Part shown: positions 40,585-48,574 of the stretch, piece by piece | How the letters are laid out: each line of letters begins with the position of its first letter | Position numbering within the stretch: the first letter of the stretch is position 1 | Assembly: GCA_934358405.1 (NCBI GenBank) | Contig: CAKRKL010000003.1 | Location: 1 to 48,574, forward strand | Direction of reading: 5' to 3' | Source: an uncultured Blautia sp. | GTDB lineage: Bacteria > Bacillota > Clostridia > Lachnospirales > Lachnospiraceae | DNA length: 48,574 nt | Notes under the pieces: model-generated | The model's input: the letters and a program-made list of their open reading frames with translations, nothing else | The model's database searches: none | What the model was told of the DNA's origin: nothing | Position numbers and translations under genes: made by a program

Positions 40585-41463
40585 ATGGAATTTCAGCATG
40601 AACTGATCATACCCAATGAGGGGCTGCCGTTTAAAATATTTTTATTTGAGGGTGGACAGGGCCATTATGAGAGAGAGAAGCACTGGCACACATCTATCGA
40701 GATTTTTGCCGTGCTGAAAGGCAGACTGACGTTTTTTCTGAATGATGAAGAATATCCGTTGGAGGCTGGTGAGCTGATTGTTATCAATTCCAATGAGATT
40801 CATTCTATTCATGCGCCGGAAAAAAATGAAACCGTAGTCCTGCAGATTCCGCTGAAGCAATTTGAAAAATATTTTACTGCACAACGCTTTATCCGTTTTA
40901 CAAGCGCAGCCCGGCTGGCAAAGGATAAGAATACGAAGGCTCCGGATAACCGGAAACTGGCATTTTTTATAGAAGAATTGCACAAGGTATACCAGGCCCG
41001 GGAAGAAGGCTGGGAATATCGAACTATGGCATTATATTACAATGTTTTGTACCTTATGGTAAAAGATTATCGTGAAACTAAAGCAGAGCAGGCGGAGATT
41101 CAGGATAGCCGTCGCCTGGATGCTTTGTCAAAAATTACCACTTATATGCGGGAGCATTATACCGAAGACCTGAAGCTTTCGGACATGGCAGCCCTTTTTG
41201 GATATTCCGATGCTTATTTGTCGCGAATGTTCAAAAAGTATGCGAAAATCAATTTTAAGGCGTATTTGCAGGAAATTCGTATGTCCTACGCCTACAGGGA
41301 GCTGAGTAACACAGAGAAAACCATCAGTCAGATTGCTTTGGATAACGGATTTGCAAACAGCCGGGCCTTTTCCGGGGAGTTTCAGAAGAAGTATGGGATA
41401 TTGCCAAGTGATTTCAGGCAAAAGCTGGCAGATAATAAAAGGTCAAAAAAGTGCTATACATAA
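40585..41463 (+). CDS. AraC family transcriptional regulator
   Basis: A 292-residue regulator. An N-terminal cupin (HWHTSIEIFAVLKG, then PLEAGELIVINSNEIHSI, about 33-75) is followed by a C-terminal double HTH (LKLSDMAALFGYSDAYLSRMFKKY and TISQIALDNGFANSRAFSGEFQKKYG). It stands directly upstream of the DUF4867-isomerase-kinase genes and is probably their regulator. GGGAGG precedes the start. The gene ends in a good terminator at 41481, so the sugar genes have their own promoter. Confidence 0.92.
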   Translation: MEFQHELIIPNEGLPFKIFLFEGGQGHYEREKHWHTSIEIFAVLKGRLTFFLNDEEYPLEAGELIVINSNEIHSIHAPEKNETVVLQIPLKQFEKYFTAQRFIRFTSAARLAKDKNTKAPDNRKLAFFIEELHKVYQAREEGWEYRTMALYYNVLYLMVKDYRETKAEQAEIQDSRRLDALSKITTYMREHYTEDLKLSDMAALFGYSDAYLSRMFKKYAKINFKAYLQEIRMSYAYRELSNTEKTISQIALDNGFANSRAFSGEFQKKYGILPSDFRQKLADNKRSKKCYT

Positions 41464-41480
41464 GACAAGAAAACCGTCGA

Positions 41481-41510
41481 AAAGCATACCAGGATATGGT
41501 ATGCTTTTTT
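41481..41510 (+). terminator. Terminator of the AraC gene
   Basis: An 11-bp stem AAAGCATACCA / TGGTATGCTTT, a 5-nt loop and a T run. Confidence 0.9.
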
Positions 41511-41572
41511 CAGCTTAAGGAGCTTGCGGAAAAGTTGTTGAAGACCGCTGGTTCTGAAATTTTGAGTGTAAG

Positions 41573-41592
41573 CCTGTCGGCATTCTGACAGG
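41573..41592 (+). repeat. Small hairpin just before the DUF4867 ribosome site
   Basis: CCTGTC pairs with GACAGG around an 8-nt loop, ending 5 nt before AAAGGAGG. Its place suggests control of translation or RNA stability, but the stem is short. Confidence 0.35.
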
Positions 41593-41610
41593 TGCAAAAG
41601 GAGGTTAATT

Positions 41611-42228
41611 GTGAAGATTCAGAAAGTAACAGATCCGGCATTCCGCAAATACGGACAGGTGCTGGAGGGATACGATTTTACAAGCCTTATTAAAGAGATG
41701 AAGCACACACCGGTTCCTGAGGACGTAATTTATGTTCCCTCAGTTGAGGAGCTGGAAGCACTGGATGTTATGAAAAAATTGCAGAACAAGGGATACGGCG
41801 GATTGCCGATCCAGATCGGATACTGCAACGGACATAACAAGAAATTAAATGCAGTAGAGTATCACCGCAATTCCGAAATCAATGTGGCGGTGACAGACCT
41901 GGTTCTTCTGATCGGACATCAGCAGGACGTTGAGCCGGATCATACATATGACACATCCAAAATTGAGGCATTTCTGGTACCGGCAGGAACCGGAATTGAA
42001 GTTTACGCTACCACACTTCACTATGCACCATGCCATGTAAACGAGGGCGGTTTCCAGTGCGTAGTAGTACTTCCAAGGGGAACCAACACAGAGCTTACTT
42101 TCCCAACTGAGAAGACCGGAGAGGACAGCCTGATGACTGCTAAGAACAAATGGCTGATTGCACATGAGGATGCCCAAATTGAAGGTGCATTTAACGGACT
42201 GAAGGGCGAAAATATTACAATCGACTAA
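41611..42228 (+). CDS. DUF4867 family protein
   Basis: A 205-residue cytosolic protein, probably a cupin-like barrel (EYHRNSEINVAVTDLVLLIGHQQDV, EAFLVPAGTGIEVYATTLHYAPCHV in pieces). His residues in EYHRNSE and LHYAPCH could bind metal. I recognise it as DUF4867, which goes with the fucose/arabinose-type isomerase downstream; a role as sugar epimerase or mutarotase-like helper is only inferred. The start is GTG with AAAGGAGG 6 nt upstream. Its stop overlaps the upstream in-frame ATG of the next gene's frame. Confidence 0.82.
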   Translation: MKIQKVTDPAFRKYGQVLEGYDFTSLIKEMKHTPVPEDVIYVPSVEELEALDVMKKLQNKGYGGLPIQIGYCNGHNKKLNAVEYHRNSEINVAVTDLVLLIGHQQDVEPDHTYDTSKIEAFLVPAGTGIEVYATTLHYAPCHVNEGGFQCVVVLPRGTNTELTFPTEKTGEDSLMTAKNKWLIAHEDAQIEGAFNGLKGENITID

Positions 42229-42263
42229 TGAAAATCAAATATGAAAATGGAGGAATACCTATT

Positions 42264-43745
42264 ATGAACAATATACCAGTAGTGAAACTTGGATTAATCG
42301 CAGTAAGCCGTGACTGTTTCCCAATCGAGCTTTCCCAGAAGAGACGGGCAGCCATTATGGAAGCTTACAAAGGAGAGCTTTACGAATGTCCGGTAACTGT
42401 TGAGAATGAGAAGGACATGGAGAAGGCTCTTGAGGATGTAAACAAAGCAGAGTGCAACGCACTTGTTGTTTTCCTTGGAAATTTCGGACCAGAGACTCCG
42501 GAGACCCTGATTGCAGAGAGATTTGACGGACCTTGTATGTATGTTGCAGCAGCGGAAGGCGACGGCGACATGATCAATGGAAGAGGTGACGCTTACTGTG
42601 GTATGCTGAACTGCTCCTATAACCTGAAGATGCGTCATCTTGAGGCATACATTCCGGAATATCCGGTTGGAAGAGCTGATGACATTGCGAAAATGATTGC
42701 TGACTTTGTACCGGTTGCAAGAGCTGTCATTGGTGTCCGCAACCTGAAGATTATCACCTTCGGACCGCGCCCACAGGACTTCTTCGCATGTAACGCACCA
42801 ATTAAGGGACTTTATGAGCTGGGCGTTGAGATTGAGGAGAACTCTGAGCTTGACCTTCTTGTGGCCTTCAAAGAGCATGAGAACGATCCACGTATCCCGG
42901 AGGTCTGTGCAGACATGGCCAGAGAAATGGGAGAGGGAAAATATTATGCAGATCTTAATGAGAAGATGGCACAGTTCGAGCTTACTCTTCTTGACTGGGC
43001 AGAGGCTCACAAGGGTGCAAGAAAATACGTTGCATTCGCTGACAAATGCTGGCCTGCATTCCCGTCACAGTTCGGTTTTGAGCCTTGCTATGTAAACAGC
43101 CGCCTTGCTTCCAGAGGAATTCCGGTATCCTGTGAGGTCGATATTTACGGAGCGCTTAGTGAGTATATCGGACTTTGCATTTCTCAGGATGCTGTTACAT
43201 TGCTTGATATCAACAATTCTGTTCCACAGTACATCTATGATGAGGACATTAAAGGAAAATATGACTATAAGCTTACAGACACCTTCATGGGCTTCCATTG
43301 CGGAAATACTCCGGCATGCAAGATGTGCGAGTCCAGAGCTGTTAAATATCAGCTGATCCAGCACAGACTTCTTGAGCCTGCAGGATCTGAGCCTGATTTT
43401 ACAAGAGGAACTCTTGAGGGAGATATTGCTGCTTCCGATATTACTTTCTATCGTCTGCAGTGTAACTCTGAGGGAGAACTGGTTTCTTACGTGGCAGAGG
43501 GTGAAGTCCTTGATGTACCTACAAGATCCTTTGGAGGCATTGGTATTTTCGCAATCAAGGAGATGGGAAGATTTTACCGCCATGTTCTGATCGAGGGCAG
43601 ATTCCCGCATCACGGCGCAGTTATGTTCGGACATTATGGAAAAGCATTTTACGAAGTAGTGAAATTCCTTGGACTTGATGTGAAAAAGATTGGTTACAAC
43701 CAGCCAGCCGGTGTAAGATATCCAACTGAGAATCCGTGGGGCTGA
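42264..43745 (+). CDS. L-fucose/L-arabinose isomerase family protein
   Basis: A 493-residue aldose-ketose isomerase. Segments that should carry the Mn2+-binding acidic and His residues are SCEVDIYGALSEYI (about 290-303), TLLDINNSV (about 313-321) and FPHHGAVMFGHYGKAF (about 450-465). The family converts L-fucose, L-arabinose or related aldoses to ketoses; the true substrate cannot be fixed from sequence. Start 42264 follows TGGAGG with good spacing; the frame opens at 42228, overlapping DUF4867 by one base. Next comes a terminator-like hairpin, then the kinase. Confidence 0.88.
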   Translation: MNNIPVVKLGLIAVSRDCFPIELSQKRRAAIMEAYKGELYECPVTVENEKDMEKALEDVNKAECNALVVFLGNFGPETPETLIAERFDGPCMYVAAAEGDGDMINGRGDAYCGMLNCSYNLKMRHLEAYIPEYPVGRADDIAKMIADFVPVARAVIGVRNLKIITFGPRPQDFFACNAPIKGLYELGVEIEENSELDLLVAFKEHENDPRIPEVCADMAREMGEGKYYADLNEKMAQFELTLLDWAEAHKGARKYVAFADKCWPAFPSQFGFEPCYVNSRLASRGIPVSCEVDIYGALSEYIGLCISQDAVTLLDINNSVPQYIYDEDIKGKYDYKLTDTFMGFHCGNTPACKMCESRAVKYQLIQHRLLEPAGSEPDFTRGTLEGDIAASDITFYRLQCNSEGELVSYVAEGEVLDVPTRSFGGIGIFAIKEMGRFYRHVLIEGRFPHHGAVMFGHYGKAFYEVVKFLGLDVKKIGYNQPAGVRYPTENPWG

Positions 43746-43784
43746 TATCCGGGCATCGCGATTAATTACTGACATAGGCATATC

Positions 43785-43822
43785 AAAACAGCCGTACCAC
43801 TTTATGCGGTACGGCTGTTTTG
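43785..43822 (+). terminator. Terminator between isomerase and kinase genes
   Basis: A perfect 14-bp stem AAAACAGCCGTACC / GGTACGGCTGTTTT with a 9-nt loop. It should limit cotranscription of the kinase with the isomerase. Confidence 0.88.
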
Positions 43823-43895
43823 AAGCAATGGTGAATTTTACTGGTATTTTGGGTACGCGCAGAGCGCCTGACCTATGACTTTAAGGAGGATAAAA

Positions 43896-45356
43896 ATGTA
43901 TTTTATTGGTGTTGATCTTGGTACTTCCGCAGTGAAGCTTCTTCTTATGGAAGAATCCGGAAAAATATATAACATTGTTTCCAAAGAGTATCCCTTATTT
44001 TTTCCACACCCGGGCTGGTCTGAGCAGAATCCGGAAGACTGGTATACCAGGAGTATGGCAGGAATGAAGGAACTGACAGAGGGAATCGACCGCTCTTTGG
44101 TTGCGGGAATCAGCTTTGGTGGTCAGATGCATGGCCTGGTAACTTTGGATGCACAGGATCAGGTGATTCGTCCTGCAATCCTCTGGAATGACGGGCGTAC
44201 TTCTGAGGAAACGGATTATCTGAACAATGTGATCGGCAAGGATAAGCTTTCTCAGTATACTGCAAATATTGCATTTGCCGGATTTACCGCACCCAAGCTT
44301 CTCTGGATGAAGAAAAACGAGCCGGAGAAGTTTGCAAAGATTGTGAAGATCATGCTGCCGAAGGATTATCTTGCTTACCGATTAAGCGGATCCTTCTGCA
44401 CAGATGTTTCTGATGCGTCCGGTATGCTGCTTCTTGATGTGAAGAACCGCTGCTGGTCTAAAGAAATGCTGGAAATCTGTGGGGTGAGAGAGGAGCAGCT
44501 TCCAAAGGTTTATGAGAGCTGGGAGGTTGTTGGAACCCTGAAGCCGGAGGTGGCAAAAGAGCTTGGCTTCCCTGAGAATGTGAAAGTAATCGCAGGTGCC
44601 GGCGACAATGCGGCAGCAGCTGTTGGAACCGGTACGGTTGGAGATGGACAGTGTAATATTTCCCTGGGTACATCTGGAACTGTATTTATTTCCAGCAAGA
44701 ATTTCGGCGTGGACAAAAATAATGCGCTTCATTCCTTCTGCCATGCAGATGGAAGCTATCACCTTATGGGATGTATGCTTAGTGCTGCTTCCTGTAACAA
44801 ATGGTGGGCAGAAGAAATCCTTGGAACCAGGGATTTCGCAGCAGAGCAGGCACCGATTACAAAGCTTGGAGAGAACCATGTTTACTTCCTTCCGTATCTG
44901 ATGGGAGAGCGTTCTCCGCACAATGATCCAGATGCAAGAGGCGTATTTTTCGGAATGTCAATGGATACTTCAAGAGCAGATATGACACAGGCCGTTCTGG
45001 AAGGTGTTGCATTTGCCCTTCGTGATTCTCTTGAGGTTGCCAGAAGTCTTGGTATTAAAATACAGCGTACAAAAATCTGCGGCGGCGGAGCAAAGAGTCC
45101 TCTCTGGAAAAAAATCATTGCCAACGTAATGAACATCAAAGTGGATGTTCTGGAGGTAGAAGAGGGACCATCTCTTGGCGGAGCCATCCTTGCGGCTGTT
45201 GGCTGCGGCATCTACCCGGATGTGGAGACTGCCGGTAAAAAGCTTGCCAAAGTGGTAGATACCGTAGAACCAACTCCGGAACTGGCTGCCAAATACGAAG
45301 AAAGATATCAGAAATTCAAACAGCTGTATCCGGCTATGAAACAATTATTTAAATAA
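43896..45356 (+). CDS. xylB: Xylulokinase-type FGGY sugar kinase
   Basis: A 486-residue FGGY kinase of normal xylulokinase length. The N-terminal FIGVDLGTSAVKLLL phosphate loop, GISFGGQMHGLVTLD and PAILWNDGRT are xylulokinase signatures (the QMHG motif contacts the sugar). The second domain has GAGDNAAAAVGTG, SLGTSGTVF and CGGGAKSPLW. It phosphorylates a ketopentose, most likely D-xylulose; a different ketose made by the upstream isomerase is also possible. AAGGAGG precedes the start. Its stop overlaps the stop of the minus-strand HAD gene by 8 nt. Confidence 0.9.
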   Translation: MYFIGVDLGTSAVKLLLMEESGKIYNIVSKEYPLFFPHPGWSEQNPEDWYTRSMAGMKELTEGIDRSLVAGISFGGQMHGLVTLDAQDQVIRPAILWNDGRTSEETDYLNNVIGKDKLSQYTANIAFAGFTAPKLLWMKKNEPEKFAKIVKIMLPKDYLAYRLSGSFCTDVSDASGMLLLDVKNRCWSKEMLEICGVREEQLPKVYESWEVVGTLKPEVAKELGFPENVKVIAGAGDNAAAAVGTGTVGDGQCNISLGTSGTVFISSKNFGVDKNNALHSFCHADGSYHLMGCMLSAASCNKWWAEEILGTRDFAAEQAPITKLGENHVYFLPYLMGERSPHNDPDARGVFFGMSMDTSRADMTQAVLEGVAFALRDSLEVARSLGIKIQRTKICGGGAKSPLWKKIIANVMNIKVDVLEVEEGPSLGGAILAAVGCGIYPDVETAGKKLAKVVDTVEPTPELAAKYEERYQKFKQLYPAMKQLFK

Positions 45357-46146
45357 ATTTTTCCAGAACCTCAGCGACACCATCCTCATTATTGGTATGC
45401 GTTGTGACGTAGTCTGCACATTGCTTTACCTCATCCGGAGCATTTGCCATGGCAACACCAAGTGCGGCGTGGCGAATCATGGACAGATCATTAAAACCGT
45501 CTCCGATGGCAATAGTCTCTAAGGAAGAGAAGCCGTACAGATCGCCAATCCGATCTATAGCAGCAGCCTTGGATACGGCACTGTTGAAAAATTCCAGATA
45601 AAAGGGTTTGGAAGTACAAAAGGTCACATTATGAAAAAGAGCTGTTCCTGACAGTTCTTTTTCTATTTGCTGAATTCGTGCAGCGTCATCATACCAGAGG
45701 ATTTTTGTAATTCCCTGTGCCAATAACGCATCTATAGAAGGAATCAGAAGGGGTGTTACCTTTGTTGCCTGGCTGTAATCATAAATACGGTCATTTAGCT
45801 GATTTCCGTACAGCTTATTGTCAGACCAGATACACATGGTAGTGGTATAGTGAATTCCTGTTTCCAGAATTTTGCGTGCGTCTTCTGCCTCAAGATCCTG
45901 ACGGTACAGAATCTTTCCGGTGGCAGAATCCAGAATCATGGCACCATTGTAGGTGATCACAGGTCCCTGAATATCTAACTGTTTCAGATAACGGGATACT
46001 CCCTCAATAGGCCGCCCTGTGCAGATGGAAAAAATCAGTCCTGCAGAAACTGCCTGTCGGATTATGTCTGCAGTATAAGGTGTAATTTCATTGAAATCGT
46101 TTAATAAAGTGCCGTCCATGTCAGCGGCTGCAAATTTGTATCGCAT
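45349..46146 (-). CDS. Cof-type HAD-IIB family hydrolase
   Basis: A 265-residue sugar-phosphate phosphatase-like protein. HAD motif I is AADMDGTLLND (8-18, nucleophile Asp10), motif II is SICTGRP (about 40-46), and motif IV is IAIGDGFNDLSMI (about 217-229). The C2-type cap lies between, as expected for Cof/YidA-like enzymes. The substrate is a phosphorylated metabolite that cannot be named. AGGAG precedes the start. Confidence 0.92.
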   Translation of the reverse strand: MRYKFAAADMDGTLLNDFNEITPYTADIIRQAVSAGLIFSICTGRPIEGVSRYLKQLDIQGPVITYNGAMILDSATGKILYRQDLEAEDARKILETGIHYTTTMCIWSDNKLYGNQLNDRIYDYSQATKVTPLLIPSIDALLAQGITKILWYDDAARIQQIEKELSGTALFHNVTFCTSKPFYLEFFNSAVSKAAAIDRIGDLYGFSSLETIAIGDGFNDLSMIRHAALGVAMANAPDEVKQCADYVTTHTNNEDGVAEVLEKFI

Positions 46147-46297
46147 ATGCTTCTCCTGAATAAAAAATTGTTTATGTGTTCTGGAATTATGATATCATCT
46201 TATTATACGCTGCAAATAGTGATACTTCAATTCCGGATTCTGTGAAGATTCACATGGATTCCTGCAAAAGATGCTGTGATTTCGGCATTTAGGGGAA

Positions 46298-46326
46298 TTG
46301 TTTTTTGCTTCATAAAATGGTAAAAT
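46298..46326 (+). promoter_or_regulatory. purC promoter
   Basis: TTGTTT (46298-46303), a 17-bp spacer and TAAAAT (46321-46326), 59 nt before purC. I see no purine riboswitch in the 240-nt gap. Confidence 0.65.
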
Positions 46327-46385
46327 ATTCAGGTATTGCAAATGGAAAATACAATTAAAAAAGAAAAGTGACGAGGTGTAAAGCT

Positions 46386-47258
46386 ATGCAGGAAATGAAG
46401 CCAGTTAAAGAAGGCAAAGTACGCGAGATTTACGATAACGGAGATAGCCTGATTATGGTTGCAACAGACCGTATCAGCTGTTTTGATGTGATCCTGAACA
46501 ACGAAGTGACTAAGAAGGGCACTGTTCTTACACAGATGTCCAAGTTCTGGTTTGATATGACCCAGGACATCCTGCCGAACCACATGCTTTCTGTTGATGT
46601 GAAAGATATGCCGGAATTTTTCCAGCAGGAGAAATTCGATGGAAACAGCATGATGTGCCGTAAGCTGGATATGATTCCGGTTGAATGCATCGTTCGCGGA
46701 TATATTACCGGAAGCGGATGGGCAAGCTATCAGAAGGATGGCACAGTTTGCGGAATTACTCTTCCGGAGGGACTGAAGGAATCAGATAAGCTTCCTGAGC
46801 CTATTTACACACCTTCTACCAAGGCTGAGATTGGCGACCATGATGAGAATATTTCCTTTGAGCAGAGCGTAGCTCATCTTGAGAAATATTATCCGGGACA
46901 TGGCCAGGAATATGCTGAGAAGATTCGTGATTACACCATCGCTTTATATAAAAAATGTGCAGAGTATGCACTTAGCAAGGGTATCATTATTGCAGATACC
47001 AAATTTGAGTTTGGTCTGGATGAGAAGGGCAACATTGTGATTGGTGATGAAATGCTTACTCCGGACAGCTCCAGATTCTGGCCGGCAGAGGGATATGAAC
47101 CGGGACATGGTCAGCCATCCTTTGACAAGCAGTTTGCCCGCGACTGGCTGAAGGCTAATCCGGGAAATGACTGGACACTTCCGCAGGAAATCGTGGATAA
47201 GACCATTGATAAATATCTGCAGGCATATGAAATGCTCACAGGTGAGAAATTGAAATAA
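46386..47258 (+). CDS. purC: Phosphoribosylaminoimidazole-succinocarboxamide synthase
   Basis: A 290-residue SAICAR synthetase of de novo purine synthesis, which joins CAIR and aspartate with ATP. Clear motifs are KEGKVREIYD (8-17), ATDRISCFDV, IPVECIVRGYITGSGW, and the C-terminal IIIADTKFEFG and DEMLTPDSSRFWP. The length is that of the longer (eukaryote-like) PurC type, compared with about 235 for the B. subtilis type. Start 46386 follows GAGGTG; the in-frame GTG at 46368 is upstream of that site. Single gene with its own promoter and terminator. Confidence 0.96.
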   Translation: MQEMKPVKEGKVREIYDNGDSLIMVATDRISCFDVILNNEVTKKGTVLTQMSKFWFDMTQDILPNHMLSVDVKDMPEFFQQEKFDGNSMMCRKLDMIPVECIVRGYITGSGWASYQKDGTVCGITLPEGLKESDKLPEPIYTPSTKAEIGDHDENISFEQSVAHLEKYYPGHGQEYAEKIRDYTIALYKKCAEYALSKGIIIADTKFEFGLDEKGNIVIGDEMLTPDSSRFWPAEGYEPGHGQPSFDKQFARDWLKANPGNDWTLPQEIVDKTIDKYLQAYEMLTGEKLK

Positions 47259-47265
47259 TCCATAT

Positions 47266-47300
47266 AAAAACTGCCGGGATATCTTGTCCCGGCAGTTTTT
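47266..47300 (+). terminator. purC terminator
   Basis: A 12-bp stem AAACTGCCGGGA / TCCCGGCAGTTT and a T run. Confidence 0.92.
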
Positions 47301-47322
47301 GCGTACAATTTGAAAATGTTAA

Positions 47323-47359
47323 AGGCTCGGGATTGTGCTTCAAACACAATCCCGAGCCT
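47323..47359 (-). terminator. Terminator of formate-tetrahydrofolate ligase
   Basis: A perfect 15-bp stem (47323-47337 with 47345-47359), 12 nt after the minus-strand stop. Its loop reads TTTGAAG and belongs to the TTCAAACA-type loops seen elsewhere. The T tract is short. Confidence 0.8.
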
Positions 47360-47371
47360 GTTTTAACATAT

Positions 47372-48574
47372 TTAGAACAATCCTGTAATCTTACCTGTTT
47401 CGTCTACATCAATCTTCTCAGCAGCCGGAACCTTTGGAAGACCTGGCATGGTCATGATCTCGCCGGTAAGAGCTACGATAAAGCCTGCACCAGCAGAAAT
47501 TTTCAGGTTACGAACAGTTACTTCGAAATCTGTAGGAGCGCCAAGCTTGGTCTGATCATCTGTTAAGCTGTACTGTGTCTTAGCAACACAGATCGGGCAG
47601 TTACCGAAGCCAAGAGCCTCCAGCTGTTTTGCCTGCTTCTGAGCATTAGCTGTAAGAACAACTCTCTTGCCGCCGTAAATCTTCTGAACGATATTATTCA
47701 GTTTGTCTTCAATGGAGCCTTCAAGCTCATAGGAATAAGTGAAATCGTTTGGCTCTTCAACAAGACGGATAACTTCTTCTGCTAACTTCTTGCCGCCTTC
47801 GCCGCCTTTTGCCCATACTTCGGAAAGTGCAACATTAACGCCAAGCTCTTTACATTTTGCTTCTACAAGATCAAGCTCTGCCTTGGTATCTGTCGGGAAT
47901 GCGTTGATAGCAACAACACATGGAAGCTTGTAAACATTTTTAATGTTGCTTACATGCTTCAGAAGGTTTGGAAGACCCTTCTCAAGAGCTTCCAGATTCT
48001 CGTTATTCAGATCAGCCTTTGCAACACCGCCATTATATTTCAGTGCACGAACTGTGGCAACGATAACAACTGCGTTTGGTTTCAGACCAGCCATACGACA
48101 CTTAATGTCAAGGAATTTCTCAGCACCAAGGTCAGCACCAAAGCCTGCCTCTGTGATTGTGTAATCAGCCAGCTTCAGAGACATCTTAGTAGCTGTTACA
48201 GAGTTGCAGCCGTGAGCGATGTTTGCGAATGGTCCGCCATGAACGATTGCAGGTACATGCTCAAGAGTCTGAACAAGGTTTGGCTTAAGGGCATCCTTCA
48301 GAAGAGCAGTCATAGCACCTTCTGCATGGAGATCACCAGCTGTAACCGGCTTCTGCTCTGATGGTTTGCCATATGTATAACCAATGATCATTCTGGAAAG
48401 TCTCTTCTTAAGGTCAGTAATATCACTTGCAAGACAGAGAACTGCCATGATCTCAGATGCTACTGTGATATCGTAGCCATCCTCACGTGGCATACCGTTT
48501 GTTCTTCCGCCAAGTCCGTCTACTACATTACGAAGCTGACGGTCATTCATATCCACACATCTTCTCCATGTAAT
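47372..48574 (-). CDS. fhs: Formate-tetrahydrofolate ligase, C-terminal part (cut by window end)
   Basis: About 400 C-terminal residues of an enzyme that is usually about 556 long. The frame stays open to the window end ([15 protein letters not shown] is the usual internal sequence), so the apparent start at 48556 is not the true one. Segments [53 protein letters not shown] and [20 protein letters not shown] are diagnostic. It makes 10-formyl-THF from formate, ATP and THF and is part of the methyl branch of the Wood-Ljungdahl pathway in acetogens, but also occurs in non-acetogens. Confidence 0.96.
   Translation of the reverse strand: MTWRRCVDMNDRQLRNVVDGLGGRTNGMPREDGYDITVASEIMAVLCLASDITDLKKRLSRMIIGYTYGKPSEQKPVTAGDLHAEGAMTALLKDALKPNLVQTLEHVPAIVHGGPFANIAHGCNSVTATKMSLKLADYTITEAGFGADLGAEKFLDIKCRMAGLKPNAVVIVATVRALKYNGGVAKADLNNENLEALEKGLPNLLKHVSNIKNVYKLPCVVAINAFPTDTKAELDLVEAKCKELGVNVALSEVWAKGGEGGKKLAEEVIRLVEEPNDFTYSYELEGSIEDKLNNIVQKIYGGKRVVLTANAQKQAKQLEALGFGNCPICVAKTQYSLTDDQTKLGAPTDFEVTVRNLKISAGAGFIVALTGEIMTMPGLPKVPAAEKIDVDETGKITGLF

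Noticed and set aside
46147..46385. Purine riboswitch before purC
   Set aside because: No conserved purine aptamer core or terminator was visible; only a plain promoter.
1..48574. CRISPR array, rRNA genes, insertion sequences, prophage
   Set aside because: No regularly spaced direct repeats, no transposase or phage structural genes and no rRNA-like sequence were seen.

Overview
The window looks like chromosome of a Gram-positive, low-to-medium GC anaerobe of the Lachnospiraceae (Blautia/Ruminococcus-like). The basis is the gene content: formate-tetrahydrofolate ligase, a feoA-feoA-feoB set, DUF2325/DUF3793/flavodoxin genes, DUF6110 next to a P1B-type ATPase, GH78/GH3 glycosidases, AraC regulators and strong AGGAGG-type ribosome sites. 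The assignment rests on recognition of proteins, not on a database search.

Layout. 1-10.8 kb is housekeeping and core metabolism: the 3' end of a tRNA-Leu, a LUD-domain protein, a small unknown protein, a histidine phosphatase, an ABC-class predicted ATPase with a structured leader, an M18 aminopeptidase, a small membrane protein, tRNA-Arg(ACG), asparagine synthetase, malic enzyme and an LD-carboxypeptidase. 10.9-19.2 kb is a large iron locus: two FeoA proteins, FeoB, a Cys-rich Fur-like protein without any histidine, a DUF6110 membrane protein with an acidic repeat tail, a P1B-type ATPase with an unusual FSC membrane motif, a MATE remnant, and a DUF2325-DUF3793-flavodoxin operon. Five copies of a TTAG-N6-CTAA palindrome sit in front of feoA, feoB and the flavodoxin operon; at feoA and the flavodoxin operon the palindrome covers the -10 box of a TTGACA-N17 promoter in the same register. 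The DUF6110/P1B-ATPase pair, with a Fur-box-like palindrome upstream, is a candidate ferrosome (FezAB-like) iron-storage module.

19.3-28.3 kb is a glycoside-use locus: an AraC regulator, a broken GPH sugar symporter gene, an HPr-like protein without the phosphorylatable His, a GtrII-like membrane protein, a GH78-type alpha-rhamnosidase-like enzyme and a GH3 beta-glucosidase with permuted domain order. The symporter and GH78 promoters share a colinear, ungapped control region of about 75 bp, probably the target of the AraC protein.

28.3-40.0 kb looks like accessory DNA and is visibly AT-rich from about 31 kb on. It holds an ATPase plus TOPRIM-like gene pair resembling OLD/PARIS-type defence modules, an XRE regulator, and a run of seven poorly described genes combining zinc ribbons, membrane segments, secreted domains and a YARHG domain. 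The latter is the best candidate here for an undescribed system.

40.0-48.6 kb returns to metabolism: an orphan HicB, an AraC regulator with DUF4867, a fucose/arabinose-type isomerase and a xylulokinase-type kinase (a sugar isomerase-kinase route), a Cof-type HAD phosphatase, purC and the C-terminal part of formate-tetrahydrofolate ligase, which runs off the window end.
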